A DNA stretch of 64,000 bases from Pseudoruegeria sp. HB172150. Its GTDB lineage: Bacteria; Pseudomonadota; Alphaproteobacteria; Rhodobacterales; Rhodobacteraceae. The stretch's first letter is position 1; every line of letters begins with the position of its first letter. Both the position numbers and the translations under genes were made by a program. The notes beneath the pieces were generated by a model that made no database searches, had not been told where the DNA came from, and was given only the letters and a program-made list of their open reading frames with translations. Positions 36,950 through 45,019 of the stretch are shown here, in pieces. The stretch is taken from the NCBI RefSeq assembly GCF_013184805.1, contig NZ_JAATNG010000001.1:1364001-1428000 (forward strand). The letters are read 5' to 3'.

Positions 36950-37966
36950 TCAGGTGCTGCGTCTCACGACCAGCCTTGCGCCCAACTGGATCTGGCGCGG
37001 CGGCGCATCGAAATCGGCCTGCCGTTGCGTGGCCAGCCGCATTGCCTCGGCGCCGATCGCTTCCCAGTCGATATTCACCGTAGTAAGGGCCGGATCCGAC
37101 ATTTCGGCGACAGGGAGATCATCGAAGCCGACAACCGCAATATCGCGGGGAACGGAATAGCCGTGGGCCTTGAGGGCCTGCAGAGTTGCCAGGCCGACGA
37201 GATCATTCCCGCAAAAGATTGCAGAATAACCCTCTTCCAGGTGCCTGAGCCATTGCTTTGCCGTTCGAAAAACCGAATCTTCGTCCAGGTGATCCAGTTC
37301 GACGGTCTTTACGGCCGTATCGGCACCGCAGGCGAATTCCCGGAGCCCGAACGCGAATCCTTCGCTGCGCCGCCGCAGCGTCCAGCGCTGCTCGTGTGTG
37401 AGCTGAACGATCTTGTGATGGCCCTTTTCGGCGAGATGCCAGGCCGCAAGCCGGCCCCCAGAGAAATTCGCGGGCGAGACGGCGTCGACGATCATGTCGG
37501 GGTCAATTCCATTGACCAACACAATTGGCACATTGCGCGCGCGTATGGCTCTAAGAACAGCCGGTTCTGGATCGATGCCTAGGAATAGGAAACCTGCGCC
37601 CGGTTCGCTCAGGATGTGCTTGGGCAGGTTTCCTTCACCGTCCTGAAGAGCAAAAGTTACAGCAATTCCTGAAGATTCCGCGGTATTCCGGATGCCCGCC
37701 AATATAGAGTTGTAGACGAGGCTCAATCCGGTCGGGGTCCGCAACGGGCCAACGAAGAGAACGACCCGCGACAGCTCAGTGCCCCGGACCATGCCCGGAA
37801 GCTGAACTTTGTAACCCATTTCGCGCGCGATCGACATGACTTTTTCACGAACTGGTTCGCTGATGCCCGGCGCGCGCGAGAGTACCCGGGACACTGTCGA
37901 TATCGAAACGCCCGACGCTTTGGCGATTTCCGACTGATTGACACGCTTCAATTCGTTGCCTTCCAT
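36950..37966 (-). CDS. LacI-family transcriptional regulator (LacI-2)
   Basis: This 338-residue regulator has the helix-turn-helix at about residues 8-53 (NQSEIAKASGVSISTVSRVLS) and a sensor domain ending with VVGFDDLPVAEMSDPALTTV. It is a close paralogue of LacI-1. I choose the ATG at 37966 (MEGNELKRV); the frame remains open upstream but crosses a palindromic operator. The gene ends 111 bases upstream of the right operon and is transcribed in the same direction, so it may be partly co-transcribed with it. Likely ligand: an oligosaccharide breakdown product. Confidence 0.93.
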   Translation of the reverse strand: MEGNELKRVNQSEIAKASGVSISTVSRVLSRAPGISEPVREKVMSIAREMGYKVQLPGMVRGTELSRVVLFVGPLRTPTGLSLVYNSILAGIRNTAESSGIAVTFALQDGEGNLPKHILSEPGAGFLFLGIDPEPAVLRAIRARNVPIVLVNGIDPDMIVDAVSPANFSGGRLAAWHLAEKGHHKIVQLTHEQRWTLRRRSEGFAFGLREFACGADTAVKTVELDHLDEDSVFRTAKQWLRHLEEGYSAIFCGNDLVGLATLQALKAHGYSVPRDIAVVGFDDLPVAEMSDPALTTVNIDWEAIGAEAMRLATQRQADFDAPPRQIQLGARLVVRRST

Positions 37967-37971
37967 GCGCT

Positions 37972-37986
37972 GTGCAATAATTGCAC
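37972..37986. promoter_or_regulatory. Palindromic candidate operator before lacI-2
   Basis: GTGCAAT-A-ATTGCAC is a perfect 7-bp-arm palindrome five bases upstream of the lacI-2 start codon. A related half-site (TTTGCAC) follows at 37988. The position suggests autorepression. Confidence 0.6.
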
Positions 37987-38196
37987 TCTTTGCACGAATG
38001 CCAATGCAAGTCACCCCGGGTTCTTTTTCCTTTCTGAAGGCGGTAAAGGGAGGCGCAATCGAGCTGTCGGTTGGCAGATTGGGTGCCGATCCCGTAACTT
38101 TGTCGCTCTTTTGCGGCGTGGTGCGCCTACGGTGTGCCATCTGTTGGCAGGGGTCAGAACCGAAACATCGCGAAGAATTGGGAGATTGAGTAAACC

Positions 38197-39213
38197 TTGA
38201 ACGGCCGAAACGACTCAAATGCTGCGAGTGCTGCCCGGTTGTCCATTGCGCCCATGATGGACTGGACAGACCGGCATTGCCGCTACCTGCACCGGCTGAT
38301 GAGCCGGCGCACGCTGCTCTATACCGAAATGGTGACGGCGCCGGCGCTGGTGCGGGGCGATGCACGGCATCTGCTGCGGTTCGATGCGGCGGAGCATCCG
38401 GTGGCGGTGCAGCTCGGCGGCTCGGAGCCAGCGGAACTGGCGCAGGCGTCCCGGATGGCGGCGGATGAGGGGTACGACGAGATCAACCTGAATGTCGGCT
38501 GCCCCTCGGATCGGGTACAGTCGGGCTGTTTCGGGGCGGTGCTGATGGAGCGGCCCGAGCTGGTCGGCGACTGCGTGGCGGCGATGATCGCGGCGCAGCC
38601 GGTGGAAGTGACGGTGAAGTGCCGGATCGGGGTCGACGATCAGGTGCCGGAGGAGGTGCTTCCGGCGTTCCTGAGCGTGGTGCGCGATGCGGGGGGCCGG
38701 CGGGTGGCGATCCATGCGCGGAAGGCCTGGCTGCAGGGGCTGAGCCCGAAGGAAAATCGCGAGGTGCCGCCGCTGAACTATGAGCTAGTGCATGCGATGA
38801 AGCGGGAGTTTCCGGAGCTGCATGTCTCGATCAACGGCGGTATCGGGTCGCTGGTAGAAGCGAAGACGCATCTGGATCAGGGGCTGGACGGGGCAATGAT
38901 CGGGCGTGCCGCTTATCATACGCCGACGGATGTGCTGCTGGAGGCGGACCGCGTGATTTGGGGCGACATGCCGCCTTTGACTAGCGCAGAAGAGGCGGTG
39001 GAGGTGATGAAACCCTACATCTCGGCGCACCTCGCCGAGGGCGGGCGGCTGCAGCAGGTGACACGGCACATGCTTGGGCTTTTCTCTGGGCGGCCCGGGG
39101 CGCGCGGCTGGCGCCGGGTGCTGAGCGAAGGAGCGAACCGCCCAGGCGCCGGGCTGGAGCTGTTGGATACGGCGCTTGGACAGGTTGAGGGTGCCTCCCG
39201 CTCTGCAGCCTGA
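38197..39213 (+). CDS. dusA: tRNA-dihydrouridine synthase A
   Basis: This 338-residue flavoenzyme reduces specific uridines in the tRNA D-loop. It has the FMN/TIM-barrel features of DusA: SIAPMMDWTDRHCRYLHRL near the N-terminus, YTEMVTAPAL, VAVQLGGSEP, the catalytic Cys in NLNVGCPSDRVQSG, KCRIGVDD, VAIHARKAWLQGLSPKENR and GLDGAMIGRAAYH. The start is a TTG at 38197, directly after an in-frame stop at 38191; no ATG lies nearby in frame before the conserved SIAPMMDW. It has no functional link with the neighbouring operons. Confidence 0.95.
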   Translation: MNGRNDSNAASAARLSIAPMMDWTDRHCRYLHRLMSRRTLLYTEMVTAPALVRGDARHLLRFDAAEHPVAVQLGGSEPAELAQASRMAADEGYDEINLNVGCPSDRVQSGCFGAVLMERPELVGDCVAAMIAAQPVEVTVKCRIGVDDQVPEEVLPAFLSVVRDAGGRRVAIHARKAWLQGLSPKENREVPPLNYELVHAMKREFPELHVSINGGIGSLVEAKTHLDQGLDGAMIGRAAYHTPTDVLLEADRVIWGDMPPLTSAEEAVEVMKPYISAHLAEGGRLQQVTRHMLGLFSGRPGARGWRRVLSEGANRPGAGLELLDTALGQVEGASRSAA

Positions 39214-39360
39214 TCGGGTCGCAGGCGGCTTTCTGTCATACCAGCTTCACACAATCGCGGTGTTCTGACCTCCGCTTACCCGGAAAGCAATGACGTTTCG
39301 GGTGCGCCACTTGCAGGTCGGCGGAGATGGCGCCGGCCGTTTGGGAAACTGGGGGATTTC

Positions 39361-40611
39361 ATGACCAAACTACCAAAGGCCGCTACCGCGGCCGCACTCG
39401 TCCTGACTGCCGTTCAGGCGCAGGCGCAATGTTCGCCGACGAATCCGTCGGCTGGGCAGACAGTGACCTGCACAGGAGTTCATACAAGCGAGGTCGACGA
39501 CGTCAGTGAGGGGATCATCGTCCGGCTGGACAATACGGCCAAGATCCTGCCCGGCGGGGATCGGGGGCTCGACCTATCGGGCGACGCCGTGGAAATCTAC
39601 GTTGGTGAGGACACCTCCAGCACAGCGGAGATCACATCGACCGGAAACGATGCGATCCGGTTGGAAGGGCCGGATGGACTTATCATCAACTACGGGACAA
39701 TCGACGGCGATGACGAAGCGATCCAGAGCCACGATTTCGATGGTTTGAAACTCTACAACTATGGCGATATCCTCGCCGGCGACGAGGGTGTCACCGGGGA
39801 CGACGGCGTCGAGATCTACAACTATGCCGGCGCGACCATCAAGGCGATGGACGACGCGGTCAATCTTGGCCTCGGTGCCAAAATCGAGAACTGGGGCCTG
39901 ATCGAGAACATTGGCCCGTCCGGACCCGCGCCGGATTTTCCGCAGGACGCGGTGGATATCGATTCCGGCACTATCACCAACTACGCCACGGGTATTATCC
40001 GGTCGACCTTTGACGCGGCCATCGACTTTGACGACGATGATGGCAGCGGCGCGACGATCACCAATTATGGCCTTATCACCGGCACCTACGGGATTGAGGT
40101 GGAGAAGGGCGGCGGCGCCGATCCGGCGAACACCTCGTCCCAGGCGGTCATCAATTTCGGTCGGATCGTCGGGACTGATGGCATTGCGGTGGACCTTGGC
40201 GCGGGCGAAGACTCGTTCCGCTGGATGGCCGGATCGACGGTGTACGGCGCCCTTGATCTTGGTGACGACGACGACCTCTTCGAGATCGACGGGCCAACAT
40301 CCTTCGCGGACATGATCTTTGCCGATGGCGGGTTTGGTATTGATATCGTCAAATTTGGCGGCGTTACTCTTGCCGATTTCACCAGCGCGGTTTTGAGCGG
40401 TGACACAATGCTGCTGTCGCTGTTCGGCAATGGCTGGGACTTGAACCTGTCATTGACCGGTTGGGAGCTCTTCGATCTCGGGTCTCGTATCTATACTTCA
40501 TCCGAACTGGTCGATGCCGTCAGTCCGGCGCCTGTGCCGCTTCCGGCGGCGGGCTGGGTGTTCCTGGGCGGGCTGGGCCTGTTGGCAGCGGTGCGGCGCC
40601 GTAGAGGCTGA
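39361..40611 (+). CDS. Secreted beta-repeat protein with VPLPA-CTERM sorting tail
   Basis: This 416-residue exported protein has a signal peptide (cut near AQA, residue 22) and a Gly/Asp/Asn-rich middle of short repeats such as xxIxNYGxIxG (IINYGTIDG, LYNYGDILAG, ITNYGLITG, VINFGRIVG). This pattern resembles the beta-helix passenger domains of autotransporter-like proteins. The C-terminus is a sorting signal: PVPLPAAGWVFLGGLGLLAA followed by VRRRRG, the VPLPA variant of PEP-CTERM. Such proteins are thought to be processed by an exosortase at the cell envelope. There is no autotransporter barrel. It stands alone between dusA and a TauE-like permease. Function unknown. Confidence 0.88.
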   Translation: MTKLPKAATAAALVLTAVQAQAQCSPTNPSAGQTVTCTGVHTSEVDDVSEGIIVRLDNTAKILPGGDRGLDLSGDAVEIYVGEDTSSTAEITSTGNDAIRLEGPDGLIINYGTIDGDDEAIQSHDFDGLKLYNYGDILAGDEGVTGDDGVEIYNYAGATIKAMDDAVNLGLGAKIENWGLIENIGPSGPAPDFPQDAVDIDSGTITNYATGIIRSTFDAAIDFDDDDGSGATITNYGLITGTYGIEVEKGGGADPANTSSQAVINFGRIVGTDGIAVDLGAGEDSFRWMAGSTVYGALDLGDDDDLFEIDGPTSFADMIFADGGFGIDIVKFGGVTLADFTSAVLSGDTMLLSLFGNGWDLNLSLTGWELFDLGSRIYTSSELVDAVSPAPVPLPAAGWVFLGGLGLLAAVRRRRG

Positions 40612-40730
40612 GCCGAAAGACCGGGCAGATTTATATCGCCGCGCTGGAGCATCTCCCGCGCAGCGGTTTTCTATGGACCTCGGGGCGTCGATGCGGTTTG
40701 ACGGAGCGACCGTCGCGAAGGAGACTGCCA

Positions 40731-41555
40731 ATGCCAGAGACCGGGTTGCTGATCCAACTGCTGCTGATCCTGATGGCCATCGGGGCGCTCGCTGGGGTGC
40801 TGGCGGGACTTTTGGGCGTCGGCGGCGGGATCGTGCTGGTCGCAGCTTTCTATTACAGCTTCCAGGCACTGGGATATGACGGGCCGCAGCTGATGCAGAT
40901 CTGTCTGGCGACGTCGCTGGCGACCATTATCGTGACCTCGGCGCGGTCGGTGCACGGACACAATAAGAAGGGTGCGGTGGACTGGCAGGTGTTGAAGACC
41001 TGGGCTCCGGGTATCGCCGTGGGCGCAGTGCTGGGCGTGCTGGTGGCGGCGAGCCTCAAGAACGATACCCTGCAGGCGATCTTCGGCGTGCTGGCGATTG
41101 TTGTATCGATGTATATGGCTTTCGGGCGTACCCATTGGCGGCTGGGCGAGCAGATGCCGACCGGTGGAGCGCGAGCGGCGTTCTCTCCGGCGGTGGGATT
41201 CCTGTCGGTGCTGATGGGGATCGGAGGCGGATCCTTTGGCGTGCCGCTGATGACGCTTTACGGGATGCCGATCCATAGGGCGGTTGCAACGGCGTCGGGT
41301 TTCGGGTTGCTGATCGCTGTTCCGTCTGTGGTGGGTTTCCTTTTCGTGAGCATCGACCCGGCTTTCCGGCCGCCTTGGACGTTGGGTGCGGTAAACCTGC
41401 CGGCGTTCTTGGTCGTGATCTGCATGACACTGCTGACCACGCCCGTGGGGGTGAAACTGGCGCACCGGATGAACCCTGCACCGTTGAAGCGGGTCTTTGC
41501 CGGATTCCTGTTCCTAGTGGCGCTAAACATGCTGCGTTCGGCGATCTGGGGATAA
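40731..41555 (+). CDS. TauE/SafE-family sulfite/organosulfonate exporter-like permease
   Basis: This 274-residue membrane protein has about eight hydrophobic segments and the two-repeat glycine-rich signature of the family (GVLAGLLGVGGGIVLVAAF in the first half, LMGIGGGSFGVPLMTLYG in the second). The ATG at 40731 is preceded by GAAGGAGA. Family members move sulfite, sulfoacetate or related anions, but many are uncharacterised. No sulfur-metabolism gene is adjacent, so the substrate is unknown. Confidence 0.9.
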   Translation: MPETGLLIQLLLILMAIGALAGVLAGLLGVGGGIVLVAAFYYSFQALGYDGPQLMQICLATSLATIIVTSARSVHGHNKKGAVDWQVLKTWAPGIAVGAVLGVLVAASLKNDTLQAIFGVLAIVVSMYMAFGRTHWRLGEQMPTGGARAAFSPAVGFLSVLMGIGGGSFGVPLMTLYGMPIHRAVATASGFGLLIAVPSVVGFLFVSIDPAFRPPWTLGAVNLPAFLVVICMTLLTTPVGVKLAHRMNPAPLKRVFAGFLFLVALNMLRSAIWG

Positions 41556-41677
41556 GATCGGAGCGATTATTTCGCTGCTTATGGGTGTAAACCTATGCCA
41601 CAACCTTGTAGGGCGCTAAAACGCGTTTGGATGCGTTCGGCTGAAACTGAACCGGCAATTGACTTGGCCAAGTTTTC

Positions 41678-42736
41678 CTAGAGCCCGATCCCGGTGAAGC
41701 TCGATGGCTGGAATTTGCGCCTGTACGCGGCGGCCGTCATGCCGGCCTTGCGCTTGAACAGGCGACGGAAAGAGGCGGGGTCGTCGTAGCCGACCTCTAG
41801 TGCAATTTCGTCGATGGGTTGGCCTGTAGCTTCGAGCATCTGCTTGGCCTCTTCGACCCGAAGGGCCTGCACGTATTCGATCGGGCTGTAACCGGTAGCA
41901 GTGCGGAAGCGGCGGGCGAAGGTGCGCGGATTGAGCCTGGAGCGTTCGATCATCTCCATGACCGGGTTTGGGCTTTCGTAATTCTCGGCGATCCATTCCT
42001 GGCAGTCGGCGATGATGGCATCGTTGGGGGACACCTGACGCACCATCGCGGCATAGGGCAGCTGGCCCTCGTCGTGGTTCGACAGCAAAAATACCTTGGC
42101 GGCAGTGGATGCGTGACTGGCACCACAGTAGTGGGCGATGAGGTACAGCGCGAGATCCTGCCAGGCGGTCACGGCCGCGGCGGTGATGATGTTCTCGTCT
42201 TCCGCGCTACGGCAGACGGTCATGTGGTGGCGCAGCTTTACGCTTGGATAGTAGCGGCGGAAAAGCGCTTCGTAGGCCCAGTGGGCGGCGGCCTCGCGGC
42301 CGTCGAGCAGGCCTGCCTCGGCCAGGACAATGGAGCCCGAACAGACGCCGCAGCAAAGCGTGCCCCGGGCGTGGACCCGGCGCAGCCAGTCGGTTTCGGC
42401 GAGGTACCTTCCGGTCATCGGCACGTCGATCGGCGTGAACATGTCGCAGACGATGACGACATCGGGGTCGGGCAAGTCGTCGATCGCCTGGTGCGGTTCG
42501 ATCATGATGTTGCCGATGCAGCGGAACGGCTTTGGATCGGCGGCGACGATGCGGACGTCGAGCAAACCCTCGCCCGGCTTGCCGACGGTAAGCTCGGGGA
42601 AGATCGCGCCGACGGAAAACAGCAGGTCGTACAGACCGTAGAGGATCGATGATGATGTCTCCGGCGATGTCAGAAGTGCGAAGACGGGTTTCCGGTCTTC
42701 TGCCATTTGCTCCCCCATGGCGATGAACTTGTCCAT
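41678..42736 (-). CDS. GlxA-type AraC-family transcriptional regulator
   Basis: This 352-residue regulator has an N-terminal DJ-1/PfpI-like domain (about residues 15-210, with the Cys-containing elbow GTLCCGVCSGSIVLAEAGLL) and a C-terminal AraC helix-turn-helix pair (RSRLNPRTFARRFRTATGYSP and EIALEVGYDDPASFRRLFKR). I keep the longest start; in-frame ATGs at 42718 and 42706 are alternatives, the latter preceded by GGGGAG. It is divergent from the flavoenzyme at 42824, 87 bases away, and is its likely regulator. GlxA-type proteins often sense amines or carboxylates. Confidence 0.92.
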   Translation of the reverse strand: MDKFIAMGEQMAEDRKPVFALLTSPETSSSILYGLYDLLFSVGAIFPELTVGKPGEGLLDVRIVAADPKPFRCIGNIMIEPHQAIDDLPDPDVVIVCDMFTPIDVPMTGRYLAETDWLRRVHARGTLCCGVCSGSIVLAEAGLLDGREAAAHWAYEALFRRYYPSVKLRHHMTVCRSAEDENIITAAAVTAWQDLALYLIAHYCGASHASTAAKVFLLSNHDEGQLPYAAMVRQVSPNDAIIADCQEWIAENYESPNPVMEMIERSRLNPRTFARRFRTATGYSPIEYVQALRVEEAKQMLEATGQPIDEIALEVGYDDPASFRRLFKRKAGMTAAAYRRKFQPSSFTGIGL

Positions 42737-42823
42737 TTTGGCCTGTTTCTGCCGAGTTTGCCACTCACTGAATTAGGCGACGTCCGGCATAAGCCGCGCC
42801 ATCTTGAATGAAAGGATAATATC

Positions 42824-44254
42824 ATGACTTTGCAGAGCGAGGCATTGAAGGAAAAGGCTTTGAGTGTTGGGGCCGCGGAATTTGCCGCCCAGATTGCCGG
42901 GGAGGTGATCCTTCCTGGCGATCCGGAGTATGACACCGCGCGGGCTGTCTGGAACGCTATGATCGACAGGCGCCCGGCGCTGATCGTGCGCCCAGCGAAT
43001 GCCGATGACGTTATCGCGGCTGTGAACCATGCCCGCGTGGCCGGAATGCCTATTTCGATCAAGGGTGGCGGTCACAACGTGGCGGGCCATGCGACCTGCA
43101 ACGATGCGATGATGCTAGACATGTCGCTGATGAGGGGCGTCGAGGTCGACCCGGAGGCGCGCGTTGCGAAAGTGCAGGGCGGTGCCACCTGGGGCAATGT
43201 CGACGAGGCCACGCAGAAGCACGGGCTGGCGACGCCAGGCGGCCTGATCTCCGACACCGGAGTGGCCGGACTGACGCTGGCCGGCGGGATCGGCTGGCTG
43301 CGCAGCAAGCACGGGTTCTCCGCCGACAACGTGATGGCTTTTACTGTGGTGACGGCTAAGGGCTCTGTAGTGCGGGCGGCTATGGACAGCCATCCGGACC
43401 TTTACTGGGCGCTGCGCGGTGGCGGCGGGAACTTCGGCGTGGTCGTCGAGTTTGAATTCGCACTGCATCCTTGCGGGCCGACCGTGATGTTCGCGGCGCC
43501 GATCTATCCGATCACCGCAGGTGCGGGACCGATCCGTTTTTGGCGCGACTTCCTCGCCGACAAGCACGACTGCATGGGGTCGCTGGTGGAGTTCTCGACC
43601 ATCCCGGAATCGGAGGACTTCCCGGAGAAGTACTGGGGTCTGCGGTGCTACACCATCGCGGCGCTCTGGGCCGGGGATGCGGACGAGGGGGAGCGCGTGA
43701 TGCAGCCGCTGCGGGAGCAGGGTGAACTGGCCGCCGATTTCTCGGGGCAGATGGCCTATTGCGACGTGCAGAAGCTGTTCGACGAGCTGTTTCCGGCCGG
43801 GGATTTCCGCGCCTACTGGAAGTGCCACTATACGCCCGAAGTGTCTGATGCACTGATCGACGATGCGTTGCGGATTGCGGCGGAGGCGCCGTCGGATTCG
43901 ACGCTGAGCTCGATCTGGAACATGGGCGCCGAGACGATGTCGGTGCCGTGGGACGAAACCGCGATCGACCGGCGCGGGATGGCGTGGATGTATTCGCTGG
44001 ATTCGGCCTGGCAGGACCCGGCAGATGACGAGGTGAACATCTCGTTCACCCGGCGTGCCTGGGAAGAGACGCGGAAATACTCGACCGAGGGTCGGCTTTA
44101 CCTGAACTTCGGCGGCCATGCCGAAGAGGGCGAGAAGCTGGTCCGCGAGGCCTATGGCGACAGCTATGCCAGGCTGAGCCGGGTGAAGGCGCAGTACGAT
44201 CCGACCAACATATTCCGGTTCAACGGGAACGTGCTGCCGGCTTCGGACACCTGA
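42824..44254 (+). CDS. FAD-linked oxidoreductase, berberine-bridge-enzyme-like
   Basis: This 476-residue flavoprotein has a PCMH-type FAD-binding domain (SIKGGGHNVAGHATC near residue 80, where the His is the typical site of covalent 8-alpha attachment; GGIGWLRSKHGFSADNV further on) and a C-terminal BBE motif (GRLYLNFGGHAEEGEKLVREAYG ... RVKAQYDPTNIFRFN, in pieces). The second, Cys attachment position found in bicovalent members is not evident (SDTGVAGLTLAGG). It probably oxidises a sugar or other alcohol. It is preceded by GAAAGGATA and is divergent from the GlxA-type regulator. Confidence 0.9.
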   Translation: MTLQSEALKEKALSVGAAEFAAQIAGEVILPGDPEYDTARAVWNAMIDRRPALIVRPANADDVIAAVNHARVAGMPISIKGGGHNVAGHATCNDAMMLDMSLMRGVEVDPEARVAKVQGGATWGNVDEATQKHGLATPGGLISDTGVAGLTLAGGIGWLRSKHGFSADNVMAFTVVTAKGSVVRAAMDSHPDLYWALRGGGGNFGVVVEFEFALHPCGPTVMFAAPIYPITAGAGPIRFWRDFLADKHDCMGSLVEFSTIPESEDFPEKYWGLRCYTIAALWAGDADEGERVMQPLREQGELAADFSGQMAYCDVQKLFDELFPAGDFRAYWKCHYTPEVSDALIDDALRIAAEAPSDSTLSSIWNMGAETMSVPWDETAIDRRGMAWMYSLDSAWQDPADDEVNISFTRRAWEETRKYSTEGRLYLNFGGHAEEGEKLVREAYGDSYARLSRVKAQYDPTNIFRFNGNVLPASDT

Positions 44255-44279
44255 TCGTCAGGTTATTGTGAGAGTAGAG

Positions 44280-44308
44280 AAGGGGCCGGTCAATCCGGCC
44301 CCTTTTTT
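44280..44308. terminator. Strong Rho-independent terminator between convergent genes
   Basis: The stem GGGGCCGG / CCGGCCCC with a 5-base loop is followed by six Ts on the plus strand and preceded by an A-containing run, so it may work in both directions. It lies after the flavoenzyme gene and touches the stop codon of the convergent DUF1289 gene. Confidence 0.9.
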
Positions 44309-44543
44309 ATTGCCCGGTGCCAGCCAGGCGGCCACGGCGGCCGCCGCGGCGAACCTGTAGCTGGCCTGTGCGACCCGGAAGATCATCCAGAACCTCGGAT
44401 CGTTCTGCGTCGGACATCGAGGCCCAGCGGCTGATCTCGTCAATGCTTCGAAGGCAGCCGGTACAGATCCGTGCATGCGGATGGATCACGCAGATTCGCA
44501 CGCAGGGGCTCTCCACTTGCCCGTGTCGGCGGTAGTCGTCCAT
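44307..44543 (-). CDS. Small Cys-containing DUF1289 protein
   Basis: This 78-residue protein has the DUF1289 pattern near its N-terminus: SPCVRICVIHPHARICTGCLRS followed by DEISRWASMSDAER (shown in pieces; four cysteines as CxxxC...CxxC). The cysteines probably bind a metal. The C-terminal 20 residues are Arg/Gly-rich. Its ATG shares one base with the ruvX stop, so the two are co-expressed. Function unknown; this coupling to ruvX is common in alphaproteobacteria as far as I recall. Confidence 0.85.
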   Translation of the reverse strand: MDDYRRHGQVESPCVRICVIHPHARICTGCLRSIDEISRWASMSDAERSEVLDDLPGRTGQLQVRRGGRRGRLAGTGQ

Positions 44544-45019
44544 TACTGCTCTTGCCTCAGGTGCCTCAGCCTATCGAGAACACCCTGCAGGATAAATCCG
44601 GCAGCAACATGGTCAATTACCTCTGCCCGGCGACGGCGCGAAGTGTCGGCTTCGAGCAACGCGCGTTCGGCGGCGACGGTGGACAGGCGTTCGTCCCAGA
44701 ATGTGATGGGAAGGTCAGTCAGGCGTTCGAGGTTGCGTGCGAAGGCGCGGGTCGACTGACTGCGTGGGCCCTCGGTGCCGTCCATGTTGACGGGCAGGCC
44801 AAGGACGAGGCCGCCGAGGTTCCTATTCTCGATTATCTGGAGGAGGCGCGCGGCGTCCTCGGTGAATTTCTTCCGCTTGATAGTTTCGAGCGGCGTGGCG
44901 ACCGACAGGAAGACGTCGGACACGGCGACGCCGATGGTCTTCGTACCGAGGTCTAGGCCGGCGATCGCGCGGGCCAAGGGCAGCGCGGCGGCGAAATCTG
45001 CCATGTCGGGGCAGATCAC
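44543..45019 (-). CDS. ruvX: Putative pre-16S rRNA nuclease / Holliday junction resolvase-like RuvX (YqgF)
   Basis: This 158-residue RNase H-fold nuclease has the family's first acidic motif GLDLGTKTIGVAVSD near residue 20, the central GLPVNMDGTEGPRS, DERLSTVAA and the C-terminal acidic EVIDHVAAGFILQ. Family members process the 5' end of 16S rRNA and were first thought to resolve Holliday junctions. The start is probably GTG at 45019, overlapping the ccmI stop (GTGA) with GGAG seven bases upstream; an ATG at 45004 is the alternative. Confidence 0.93.
   Translation of the reverse strand: MICPDMADFAAALPLARAIAGLDLGTKTIGVAVSDVFLSVATPLETIKRKKFTEDAARLLQIIENRNLGGLVLGLPVNMDGTEGPRSQSTRAFARNLERLTDLPITFWDERLSTVAAERALLEADTSRRRRAEVIDHVAAGFILQGVLDRLRHLRQEQ

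Noticed and set aside
39361-40611. RTX/calcium-binding toxin-like protein because of many Gly/Asp residues
   Set aside because: The GGxGxDxUx nonapeptide repeat is absent; the repeats fit xNYGxI beta-helix turns and the protein ends in a VPLPA tail.
40640-40680. Terminator after the VPLPA-CTERM gene
   Set aside because: A GC-rich patch followed by TTTTC is present, but the stem is only about five perfect base pairs with a long loop, too weak to call.
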